Below are positions 1-6,007 of a stretch of DNA of 6,047 nucleotides, piece by piece. Source of the stretch: JALZUE01 sp051251725 (GTDB lineage Bacteria > Pseudomonadota > Gammaproteobacteria > Enterobacterales > Alteromonadaceae); NCBI GenBank assembly GCA_051251725.1, contig JBPOFN010000084.1, positions 1 through 6,047 on the forward strand. Direction: 5' to 3'. The translations under genes were made by a program, and so were the position numbers. The notes under the pieces are model-generated. The model made no database searches. It was given only the letters and a program-made list of their open reading frames with translations, and was not told the origin of the DNA. Numbering within the stretch: the first letter of the stretch is position 1; each line of letters starts with the position of its first letter.

Positions 1-2343
1 ATAATAATTCATCAATATTTCACGAATTCTATCAATTTCATAAGGCTTTCCTAAGTGGCCATTCATACCAATACTCGTGTAATAATCGACCTCTTCGGCG
101 GTAACATTCGCGGTTAAAGCAATAATTTTTAATTGCGCTGAATCGAAGGTTTTACGCAGCTCAATGGTTGTTTCCATGCCATCCATTTTGGGCATTTGAA
201 TATCCATTAATACAACAGGGTATTGCTTTTGGTTGATCATAGTAATGGCTTCGCAACCATCTTCGGCAACATCAACCTGCAGGCCTAAACTTTCCAATAA
301 TCGAGTGGCGATAATCTGGTTAATTTTATTATCTTCAACTAACAAGATAAGCTGTTGGGCAGTGCCACTGCTTAACTTATTTTCAGTGTCATCGCTTGGT
401 TTTTTTTCATTAATTGATGGCAGTACAACAGTGTCTTCTTTAGGTTTTAAATATAGCGCTAACACTTGGGTAAAGCTTACTAGCGTTAAAGGTTTCGCAA
501 GGTAATGAACGCTGAAATCAAAGCTGGAATGCTCTTCAATATAGCTTTTGCTGTAGGCGCTGCAAATAGCCAAAAAGTGCGGACAATAGCTTTCCTGGTG
601 AATAGCTAAAACAAAATCTAAGCCGGTTTCGCCTTTTAAGCTCCAATCAATCAAGGCAATGTCATATTGATTGGTTTGACACAAGGCTTTAGCTTGCTTA
701 ACGTTATTGCAAACATCAATGTCAACACCGCAGTATTTGGCCATTTTGGCAATAACACATTGGGTTATTTCATTATCTTCAAGTAACAGCATCCGCATAC
801 CTTGATATGCATTATCAAGCAACGGCTGTTGGGTTAGTGGTATTTTTGTCGGCATATCCGCAGTAATTAACGGCAAGCTAATGCTAAAGATTGAGCCTTT
901 GCCCTTTTCACTTGTAACATTAATATCACCTAACATAATATCAATCAGCAATTTAGAAATCGCCAGCCCTAAGCCTGTTCCGCCATATTTACGCGTGGTT
1001 GAGTCATCCGCTTGAGTGAAACGTTTAAACAACTTTGTTTGCTCTTCTTCTGACAAGCCAATGCCACTATCCTCAACCTGATAAAGAAGATGCGAGTCCG
1101 TCTCGCTCTTATTAACCAGTTTAGCTCTTAAAATCACATGACCGGTGTCTGTAAATTTCACCGCATTAGACAATAAGTTCAACAGTATTTGCGTTAACCT
1201 AACAGGATCGCCAATGATAACCGCGGGGATGTTAGGATCTAAATCAAAGATCAGCTCAATGTTTTTCTCTTCGGCAATATAACCTAGCATCATATTGAGG
1301 CTATCAATGGCTTTATGATGTTCAAAAGGGATACTTTCAATCACTAATTGCCCTGATTCTATTTTCGAAAAATCTAAAATATCATTAATAATCGTTAATA
1401 AAGAATTAGCTGAAAATTGTACTTTTTCTAAATAGCTTTGCTGCTCATCATTCAGCTCGGTTTTTAAGCACAAATCCAGTAAACCAATAATGCCGGTCAT
1501 TGGCGTTCTGATCTCATGTGACATATTGGCGAGAAATTGTGTTTTCACTTGTGCCGCATGTTGATAAGCAATAGACGTTTGTTTTAAGGCATATTGTTGG
1601 CGTTTTAAAATAATAAAAAAGATTAAAAACAAGGCTAATAAACACCCAAAACCAGTAACATAACGATGATATTGAACAGTGACAATTTTTTCATGGTGAC
1701 TAGAAATATCATTAATTATTTTAACCAGTACCGGCATATTCATTAATTGCTGACGATAATCGGCGGTAGTTTCGTAATTATCTACAATAAAACTAAAGTG
1801 TAAGGTAAACAGCTTTAGTTGGGCTGAATCTGTGTGCTCGGTTTTATTTTTGTTATTTTTGTTAAGCGTCAACATTAACTCATAAGTGGCTTGTTTATTA
1901 CTTAAACTGGGTGAAACAATAAAGTTAAACAACGCGACCCGTACGCTGTTTAATAACTGAGATACTTTATGGTTTTGTACTTGGTTATCTGTGCTTAATA
2001 CCCTTTGCGAGGTTTTCAGCATAGTCACCAACTGAATATAACTTAGCGATATTTGGGTATAGTCATTTAATAACGCAAAAAGTTCAGGGCTAATAGACTG
2101 ATGATGAAGAATAGTTTCTATTTGAGATTGCAGCTGGGAAAAGCTGTCGTAATGTAATTGGTCACTGAAATTAGCACTTAATAATTGCACTTTATGCTGT
2201 GATAATACAGTTTGTAAATAAGTTAATTCGCTAAGTTGCTTATTCAACTGCTCGTGTTGACGGGTTTTATAACTCCAGATCATGGAAGAGACAATAAAGA
2301 TCAAGATGCAGATAATTTCAGGGATAAACTTAAGTTTATTCAT
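1..2343 (-). CDS. Hybrid sensor histidine kinase with two receiver domains (C-terminus outside window)
   Basis: Membrane-bound two-component kinase, read as 781 uninterrupted codons from the ATG at 2343 to the window edge, so the 3' end is missing. Visible order: TM1 at about residues 6-22; an extracytoplasmic, predominantly helical sensor at about 24-227; TM2 at about 228-250; no clear HAMP; HisKA with SHEIRTP and phospho-acceptor H276; HATPase_c with N-box N393 (LLSNAVKFT), G1 box DSGIGLS (D425) and G2 box GGTGLGLAISK near 453-463; REC1 at about 516-635 (E522/D523, acceptor D566, S595, K617); REC2 at about 665-781 (E670/D671, acceptor D714, T744, K766). Both receivers keep their key residues. 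The sensor's second half resembles the DAHL all-helical ligand-binding domain by eye; this is a tentative family guess. The start is supported by GAAGG (2353-2357) nine bases upstream. It lies one base after the peroxidase stop, so it is cotranscribed and probably translationally coupled. An HPt domain could follow outside the window. The signal sensed and the output partner are unknown. Confidence 0.96.
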   Translation of the reverse strand, partial: MNKLKFIPEIICILIFIVSSMIWSYKTRQHEQLNKQLSELTYLQTVLSQHKVQLLSANFSDQLHYDSFSQLQSQIETILHHQSISPELFALLNDYTQISLSYIQLVTMLKTSQRVLSTDNQVQNHKVSQLLNSVRVALFNFIVSPSLSNKQATYELMLTLNKNNKNKTEHTDSAQLKLFTLHFSFIVDNYETTADYRQQLMNMPVLVKIINDISSHHEKIVTVQYHRYVTGFGCLLALFLIFFIILKRQQYALKQTSIAYQHAAQVKTQFLANMSHEIRTPMTGIIGLLDLCLKTELNDEQQSYLEKVQFSANSLLTIINDILDFSKIESGQLVIESIPFEHHKAIDSLNMMLGYIAEEKNIELIFDLDPNIPAVIIGDPVRLTQILLNLLSNAVKFTDTGHVILRAKLVNKSETDSHLLYQVEDSGIGLSEEEQTKLFKRFTQADDSTTRKYGGTGLGLAISKLLIDIMLGDINVTSEKGKGSIFSISLPLITADMPTKIPLTQQPLLDNAYQGMRMLLLEDNEITQCVIAKMAKYCGVDIDVCNNVKQAKALCQTNQYDIALIDWSLKGETGLDFVLAIHQESYCPHFLAICSAYSKSYIEEHSSFDFSVHYLAKPLTLVSFTQVLALYLKPKEDTVVLPSINEKKPSDDTENKLSSGTAQQLILLVEDNKINQIIATRLLESLGLQVDVAEDGCEAITMINQKQYPVVLMDIQMPKMDGMETTIELRKTFDSAQLKIIALTANVTAEEVDYYTSIGMNGHLGKPYEIDRIREILMNYY

Positions 2344-2344
2344 G

Positions 2345-3358
2345 TCATTCGACCTTCATCGTTTGAGCACTAAAGGATTGCAGCAAAGCGACTAAGTCTT
2401 CAACTTCATCATTTGATAATTCACGCGCTAATTGGGTTTTAGCCATAATGCGCACAGCATCGGATAAATTATCAATAGCGCCATTATGAAAATATGGCGC
2501 GGTCTCGGCAATATTACGTAAGGTTGGCACTTTAAAAACATATTTATCAGCGGCTTTCTTGGTTACTTCAAAGCGGCCATAGTCTTGGGTTAACACTGCA
2601 GGAATAATGTCAATTCGGCCCAGTTTTTGGTAAATATTTCCGCCAATATTCCGGCCTTGATGGCAAGTAGCACAACCATAATTGGTGAAAATTTTTAAGC
2701 CATTAATTTGTTGCGCGGTCAACGCATCTTTATCCCCTAAGATATAGCGGTCGATAGCCGAGTTTGGCGTGATCAGTGACTGTTGATAAATAGTAATGGC
2801 TTTAATTATATTCTCTGGCGTAATACCTGACGGGCTTAGCTTATTAAATGTGCTAAAAAAATAACTTTCTTTGGTCAGTTTAGGAATGATTTCAACCCAC
2901 GATGAGGCCATTTCAATTGGGTTATGAATTGGCCCTGCTGCTTGCTCAGCTAAGGTACTTGCGCGGCCATCCCAAAACTGTCTGAAATTAAGGCTAGCGT
3001 TAAGCACTGTCGGTGAATTTCTAATCCCTTGCGCATTATTGACCCCAGTTGACACCGGAAAACCATCATCTCCACCAAAATCAACCATATGGCACGACGA
3101 ACAAGAAATAGTATTATCTTTTGACAGCAATGGGCTATGGAATAACGCCTTACCTAACACCAGCCAATTTTTATCTATGGTTATGGTACGAGGTATAGGT
3201 TGAATTGCGCCCTCGACTTGCTCAAAATGATAAACGGTTTCGATATGATCTTGGCTTACTTGATTATCATCAAGGTAGAGGTAAAAACAGCTAGAAAATA
3301 AAGTGGCCAGCACTATGGCTAAGGCTAATGAAATATAATATTTTTTATTTATTTTCAA
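2345..3358 (-). CDS. Diheme cytochrome c peroxidase / MauG-family protein, membrane-tethered
   Basis: Probable periplasmic diheme c-type cytochrome of the bacterial cytochrome c peroxidase/MauG family (337 aa, the normal size), which reduces H2O2 or oxidises a protein or small substrate. Two heme-binding motifs are present: C86-S-S-C89-H90 (N-terminal heme, peroxidatic in the family) and C229-A-T-C232-H233 (C-terminal electron-transfer heme). Family signatures are QFWDGRASTLAEQA (127-140), GPIHNPIEM (142-150), KVPTLRN (276-282) and APYFHNG (287-293). M305 in RIMAKTQL matches the position of the Met ligand of the high-potential heme. The N-terminus has Lys residues then a hydrophobic stretch (about 8-29), serving as signal/anchor. 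LFSSC (C24) is a poor lipobox (F at -3), so a TM anchor seems likelier than a lipoprotein. The start is TTG: no in-frame ATG or GTG lies between the upstream stop and M91, and AGGA sits ten bases before the TTG. It is the first gene of the operon with the hybrid kinase. Peroxidase versus MauG-like activity cannot be decided here. Confidence 0.93.
   Translation of the reverse strand: MKINKKYYISLALAIVLATLFSSCFYLYLDDNQVSQDHIETVYHFEQVEGAIQPIPRTITIDKNWLVLGKALFHSPLLSKDNTISCSSCHMVDFGGDDGFPVSTGVNNAQGIRNSPTVLNASLNFRQFWDGRASTLAEQAAGPIHNPIEMASSWVEIIPKLTKESYFFSTFNKLSPSGITPENIIKAITIYQQSLITPNSAIDRYILGDKDALTAQQINGLKIFTNYGCATCHQGRNIGGNIYQKLGRIDIIPAVLTQDYGRFEVTKKAADKYVFKVPTLRNIAETAPYFHNGAIDNLSDAVRIMAKTQLARELSNDEVEDLVALLQSFSAQTMKVE
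2353..2357 (-). promoter_or_regulatory. Ribosome binding site of the hybrid kinase, inside the peroxidase gene end
   Basis: GAAGG on the minus strand lies nine bases before the kinase ATG and inside the last codons of the peroxidase gene. The junction reads TGA-C-ATG. A ribosome terminating on the peroxidase would stop almost on the kinase start, which favours coupled translation. Confidence 0.6.
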
Positions 3359-3368
3359 GCGCCAACCA

Positions 3369-3372
3369 TCCT
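3369..3372 (-). promoter_or_regulatory. Ribosome binding site deciding the TTG start of the peroxidase
   Basis: AGGA on the minus strand ends ten bases before the TTG at 3358. An ATG overlapping it (3369-3367) is out of frame and opens a four-codon minireading frame (ATG GTT GGC GCT TGA) whose stop overlaps the TTG. This makes TTG the only standard start available for the peroxidase. Confidence 0.45.
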
Positions 3373-3393
3373 GTTAAATTTTATCCTAGCTCC

Positions 3394-3413
3394 AGTATAG
3401 TTAAGGTATTATA
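3394..3413 (-). promoter_or_regulatory. Candidate -10 elements for the peroxidase/kinase operon
   Basis: On the minus strand a perfect TATAAT (3408-3413) and a TATACT (3394-3399) lie 36-55 bases before the TTG start. Neither has a convincing TTGACA-like -35 at 16-18 bases, so either an activator or a weak promoter is implied. The call rests only on -10 similarity in an AT-rich region. Confidence 0.35.
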
Positions 3414-3535
3414 AAAATCATGCGATTTAACAGCTATTTACCAAGTTTTATTACTTATGGTATTAACGGCTACAGGGGTAATACTCAACTTAAGAAAAGT
3501 GATTTAGCAAGTAGCCGCTAACACTAACTACAGGC

Positions 3536-3581
3536 ATTACTGATGGCGATTACTCAGGGTTATTACTGAATGTTTTACTGG
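3536..3581. repeat. Near-tandem direct repeats with an ATTACT core, period 12-13 bp
   Basis: Four copies begin at 3536 (ATTACTGATGG), 3549 (ATTACTCAGGG), 3562 (ATTACTGAATG) and 3574 (TTTACTGGTG), spaced 13, 13 and 12 bases. An outlying copy, ATTACTTATGG at 3450-3460, matches the first in 10 of 11 bases, and a weaker one, AATACTCA, is at 3480-3487. Such iterated sites between divergent genes could bind a regulator, but no factor is identified and the motif is short and AT-rich. Confidence 0.45.
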
Positions 3582-3590
3582 TGCTAATTA

Positions 3591-3631
3591 TTATCAGTGA
3601 TAAATTTTATTATCGATAAGGTATAATTATC
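3591..3631. repeat. Cluster of TTATC/GATAA inverted repeats
   Basis: Three inverted repeats share the same half-site: TTATCAGTGATAA (3591-3603), the perfect palindrome TTATCGATAA (3610-3619), and GATAA-7-TTATC (3615-3631). The last one encloses a plus-strand TATAAT (3622-3627). The arrangement looks like operators overlapping a promoter for the EEP gene, but there is no good -35 and the binding protein is unknown. Confidence 0.4.
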
Positions 3632-3643
3632 GCCATCATGGCT

Positions 3644-3667
3644 GTATAACTCGGCGCGCAGTTATAC
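3644..3667. repeat. Perfect 8-bp inverted repeat with 8-base GC-rich loop
   Basis: GTATAACT (3644-3651) and AGTTATAC (3660-3667) are exact reverse complements around CGGCGCGC. The hairpin lies just downstream of the TTATC cluster and about 120 bases before the proposed EEP start. No T-run follows it, so it is not a classical intrinsic terminator. It may be a leader hairpin or a protein-binding palindrome. Confidence 0.45.
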
Positions 3668-3788
3668 CTTAACGTTTATTCGAGTTAACAATATCAATAA
3701 TCAAGACCACTTAGATCACAAAGACCAGCACGAAATAGCTCAGTCGCTGACACCAAACGCGTCATTAAACGCAGCGGAAGTAGCGCCA

Positions 3789-4844
3789 ATAGCCAATTCA
3801 CAACTTAAAATAGCCACCTTCAATTTATTTAATTACCTTGAGCCGCCCAATGCTTATTATGATTTTGAGCGAATTTATAGCGTCGAACAATGGGCAAAAA
3901 AACAAAAATGGCTGACGGACTATTTAGCCCAATATCAACCTGACATTATTGGTTTTCAAGAAGTCTTTAGTGCTGGGTCGTTACAAGCATTAGTATTAAC
4001 ACAAGGTTATGAGTATTTTGCTGTTGTTGATGAACCTGAAGTGGTTGATGATTTTATTTATCGCAGCCCAGTTGTCGCTATTGCCTCGCGCTATCCGATT
4101 GTAGCAGTAGCTGCCGTTAGTCACGATAATGAATTGGCACAAACCCTAGGCCTAACTGCTGATTTTTCTTTTAGCCGTAAAGTATTAAGAGCCACGATTG
4201 ATGTCCCTCATTTAGGCCACTGTGACTGTTATGTGGTGCATTTTAAATCTAAGCGTTCAATGATTGAACTTGATGAGCAAAACAATAACTTTTCACCTGA
4301 AAAAACGATTATTGAAAGCTTAAAAGCACAGGTAGCTGGTCGTTGGGGTTCAACCGTACAGCGCGGCAGTGAAGCAACTTTATTAATGATAGAAATGATC
4401 CAGCGCCGCGAAGAAACGAGCCAACCTATGCTGTTAATGGGGGACTTTAATAACACCTTAACCGATGGTGTCTTAAACCAACTAGTTACTAAAAGCTTAC
4501 GTTTTGTCTCAGCCATTGATCGTGATGCTTACCTGGCTAAATATTGTTTACAAGATGCTTGGCATTTATATCAAGCGGTCGTTAGTAATGAAAACAGCGC
4601 CGATAATAACGCCAGCACAGCAGAATTAATAACCCGCGCACCCACTCATTATTTTGGCACTAGCAGCTCAGTACTCGACTATATTTTATTGTCTTGTGAA
4701 TTTGACGCCAGTTATCACGACAGCCTTTATCAAGTCAGCGCTTATCATACTTACGACCGACATTTAATAAACCCTATTTTTGAACGTGATGGTGAAAGTA
4801 CCGATCATGGTATTGTGTTAATTACGTTAACCTTAAGATCTTAA
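3789..4844 (+). CDS. Endonuclease/exonuclease/phosphatase (EEP) family protein, start codon uncertain
   Basis: Metal-dependent phosphoesterase of the EEP (DNase I/ExoIII-like) superfamily; the substrate is unknown. In the frame ending at TAA 4842-4844 the full catalytic set is visible (numbering from 3789): KIATFNLFN with N12, GFQEV with E58, VVHFKSKR with H151, LLMGDFNN with D219 and N221, LDYILL with D297, and STDHGI with D339/H340. No ATG, GTG or TTG occurs in this frame between the upstream stop at 3624 and GTG 4041. Starting at 4041 would delete the N12 and E58 motifs, so that start is unlikely for an active enzyme. The position chosen, ATA 3789, has GGAAG (3776-3780) eight bases upstream and gives a normal N-terminus. 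It may use AUA, be a mutated ATG, or the protein may start farther up at ATT 3678 or ATC 3693; an indel after ATG 3638 is another explanation. No signal peptide is evident. The family call is sure; the 5' end is not. Confidence 0.8.
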   Translation: MANSQLKIATFNLFNYLEPPNAYYDFERIYSVEQWAKKQKWLTDYLAQYQPDIIGFQEVFSAGSLQALVLTQGYEYFAVVDEPEVVDDFIYRSPVVAIASRYPIVAVAAVSHDNELAQTLGLTADFSFSRKVLRATIDVPHLGHCDCYVVHFKSKRSMIELDEQNNNFSPEKTIIESLKAQVAGRWGSTVQRGSEATLLMIEMIQRREETSQPMLLMGDFNNTLTDGVLNQLVTKSLRFVSAIDRDAYLAKYCLQDAWHLYQAVVSNENSADNNASTAELITRAPTHYFGTSSSVLDYILLSCEFDASYHDSLYQVSAYHTYDRHLINPIFERDGESTDHGIVLITLTLRS

Positions 4845-4985
4845 GGGCTATTAATATCTTACGACCTAAGCAGTCGCTATTGATGATAGGCCGCTACGCT
4901 AAGCGCTAAAGTGTATTTAGCAAAACGCTTAAAATTTAGTTATTAATAATTAGCTACTTTTGTTCGCTGTCTTCGTATAAAATCT

Positions 4986-5037
4986 GCGGTGATTTTTACC
5001 TTTTCACATTTGAAAAAATATTAATAGGTAAAACCGC
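4986..5037. repeat. Nested inverted repeats upstream of the MYG1-like gene
   Basis: Outer arms GCGGTGATTTTTACC (4986-5000) and GGTAAAACCGC (5027-5037) are complementary apart from a four-base bulge. Inside them TTTTCA-CATT-TGAAAA (5001-5016) is a perfect 6-bp inverted repeat. This could fold in RNA as a terminator-like structure for the EEP transcript, or act as a regulatory palindrome for the next gene. Confidence 0.35.
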
Positions 5038-5060
5038 GCACTGTCTGATCCCTTTCTCAG

Positions 5061-5089
5061 CTGACAAAATTAACACAGCTAACTACAAC
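5061..5089 (+). promoter_or_regulatory. Candidate sigma-70 promoter for the MYG1-like gene
   Basis: CTGACA (5061-5066, 5 of 6 to TTGACA) and TACAAC (5084-5089, 4 of 6 to TATAAT) are separated by exactly 17 bases. Transcription would begin near 5096, leaving a leader of only about 12 bases before the ATG at 5108. That fits the lack of a recognisable Shine-Dalgarno sequence there. Confidence 0.35.
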
Positions 5090-5107
5090 TAAAATGAAAC
5101 ATACAAA

Positions 5108-5980
5108 ATGAATGATATAAAAATAGCAACGCACAACGGTAATTTTCATGCAGATGATGTTTTCAGTGTCGCCGCACTTAAGCACATATTCCCTACTTTT
5201 ACGCTTGTCCGCACCCGAGATTTAGCCGTTATTGCTGCCGCAGATATTGTGCTTGATGTCGGTGGTGAATATGATCCTGAAGCAGGCCGTTTTGATCATC
5301 ATCAACGCGGTGGCGCTGGTGAACGTGAAAATGGCATTCCTTATTCGTCATTTGGTTTAATTTGGCAAAAATATGGCGTCGAAATATGCCAAGGTAATAA
5401 CGACGTAGCTAAGTCTATTGATGCCGGTTTAGTGTCAAATATTGACGCGATTGATTGCGGCCATGTCGAAGGTGTTCAAACCGGTATTAGCTTAAGCCAA
5501 ACCATTTCAATGTTTAACCCAACGTGGCAAGAAGAAAGTGACTTTGACCGCTGTTTTGATGAAGCGGTTGAGTTTGCATCACGGGTATTAACACGTTTTA
5601 TTGCCTCTGCTAGCGGCGGGATCAACGCAAAATCTATTGTCGCTAAAGCGATTGAAGACGCTGAAGATCCACGTGTGATCGTGTTAGAAAAATATATTCC
5701 GTGGAAAAGAACAGTGCACGCGTTGTCAACCGACGCTTTATATATGGTGTACCCGTCTCCAACTGGCCAATGGCGAATTCAAACTGTGCCGGTTGAACCC
5801 GGTTCATTTGAAGACAGAAAACCACTACCAAAACCATGGGCGGGCTTATCTGATCAAGCCTTACAAGAAGTTACTGGTATTGCTGATGCGATGTTTTGCC
5901 ATAACGGGTTATTTATTGCCGGTACAGCATCATTCGAAGGCACAATGAAAATGGCAGCTATCGCACTAGCGGCACAATAA
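5108..5980 (+). CDS. MYG1-family (UPF0160) metal-dependent hydrolase, DHH-like
   Basis: 290-residue soluble protein of the MYG1/GAMM1 family, related to DHH phosphoesterases. Eukaryotic members are described as 3'-5' RNA exonucleases; the bacterial role is unknown. Metal-site motifs in order: THNGNFHADD (8-17, with H9, H14, D16), VLDVGGEYD (48-56, with D50), RFDHHQ (61-66, with D63-H64-H65) and SNIDAIDCG (110-118, with D113/D116). The C-terminal CHNGLFIAGTASFEGTMKMA (264-283) is the usual family ending. Length is normal for bacterial members and no signal peptide or membrane segment is seen. The ATG at 5108 puts the first motif at residue 8, as expected. There is no clear Shine-Dalgarno; a five-codon frame (ATG AAA CAT ACA AAA TGA, 5094-5111) overlaps the start as ATGA and might feed ribosomes to it. 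Both neighbouring plus-strand genes encode putative phosphoesterases, but they are probably transcribed separately. Confidence 0.93.
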   Translation: MNDIKIATHNGNFHADDVFSVAALKHIFPTFTLVRTRDLAVIAAADIVLDVGGEYDPEAGRFDHHQRGGAGERENGIPYSSFGLIWQKYGVEICQGNNDVAKSIDAGLVSNIDAIDCGHVEGVQTGISLSQTISMFNPTWQEESDFDRCFDEAVEFASRVLTRFIASASGGINAKSIVAKAIEDAEDPRVIVLEKYIPWKRTVHALSTDALYMVYPSPTGQWRIQTVPVEPGSFEDRKPLPKPWAGLSDQALQEVTGIADAMFCHNGLFIAGTASFEGTMKMAAIALAAQ

Positions 5981-6007
5981 CGGAAATAGAGACTTGAGGC
6001 AGAAAAT

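Larger units (their letters stand above)
3359..3788. other. Divergent intergenic region, about 430 bp, rich in repeats
   Basis: This region separates the minus-strand peroxidase operon from the plus-strand EEP gene. No gene with a standard start was found in it on either strand. It holds -10 candidates near 3394-3413, direct repeats of ATTACT type (3450-3580), a duplicated CTACAGG element (3470-3476 and 3528-3534), TTATC/GATAA inverted repeats (3591-3631) and a perfect hairpin (3644-3667). From 3627 onward the EEP reading frame is open without a stop, so the right-hand 160 bases could be 5' coding sequence used through a non-standard start. Confidence 0.6.
4845..5107. other. Intergenic region between the EEP and MYG1-like genes
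   Basis: The 263 noncoding bases contain a stem-loop candidate (GCTAAA-GTGTA-TTTAGC at 4905-4921, with outer arms AAGCG 4901-4905 and CGCTT 4926-4930) that could end EEP transcription but has no following T-run. Farther on are a long imperfect inverted repeat (4986-5037) and a promoter candidate (5061-5089). The distance and these elements argue against a single operon. Confidence 0.5.

Noticed and set aside
233..505. A 90-codon open frame on the plus strand
   Set aside because: It lies antisense to the receiver-domain region of the hybrid kinase, has no family resemblance, and the minus frame carries all the expected motifs.
3536..3581. Plasmid-type replication iterons or a CRISPR array
   Set aside because: The units are only about 13 bases and diverge after the core, there are no unique spacers of 25-40 bases, and no replication initiator or cas gene is present.
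3610..3619. TTATCGATAA as a BioR-type biotin operator
   Set aside because: It fits the degenerate TTATMKATAA pattern, but BioR is known from alphaproteobacteria and no biotin gene is nearby; a short AT-rich palindrome can occur by chance.
4229..4516. A 95-codon open frame on the minus strand
   Set aside because: It is antisense to the EEP gene across its HFKSKR and GDFNN motifs; its peptide looks like a complement artefact.
4041..4844. EEP protein starting at GTG 4041
   Set aside because: It is the first standard start codon in frame, but it drops the conserved N12 and E58 motifs that are plainly encoded just upstream in the same frame.
4901..4930. Intrinsic terminator of the EEP gene
   Set aside because: A GCTAAA/TTTAGC stem with outer arms can be drawn, but it is AT-rich and not followed by a T-run, so it is mentioned only within the intergenic entry.
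5643..5837. A 64-codon open frame on the minus strand
   Set aside because: It is antisense to the MYG1-family gene, with no promoter, ribosome site or recognisable domain.
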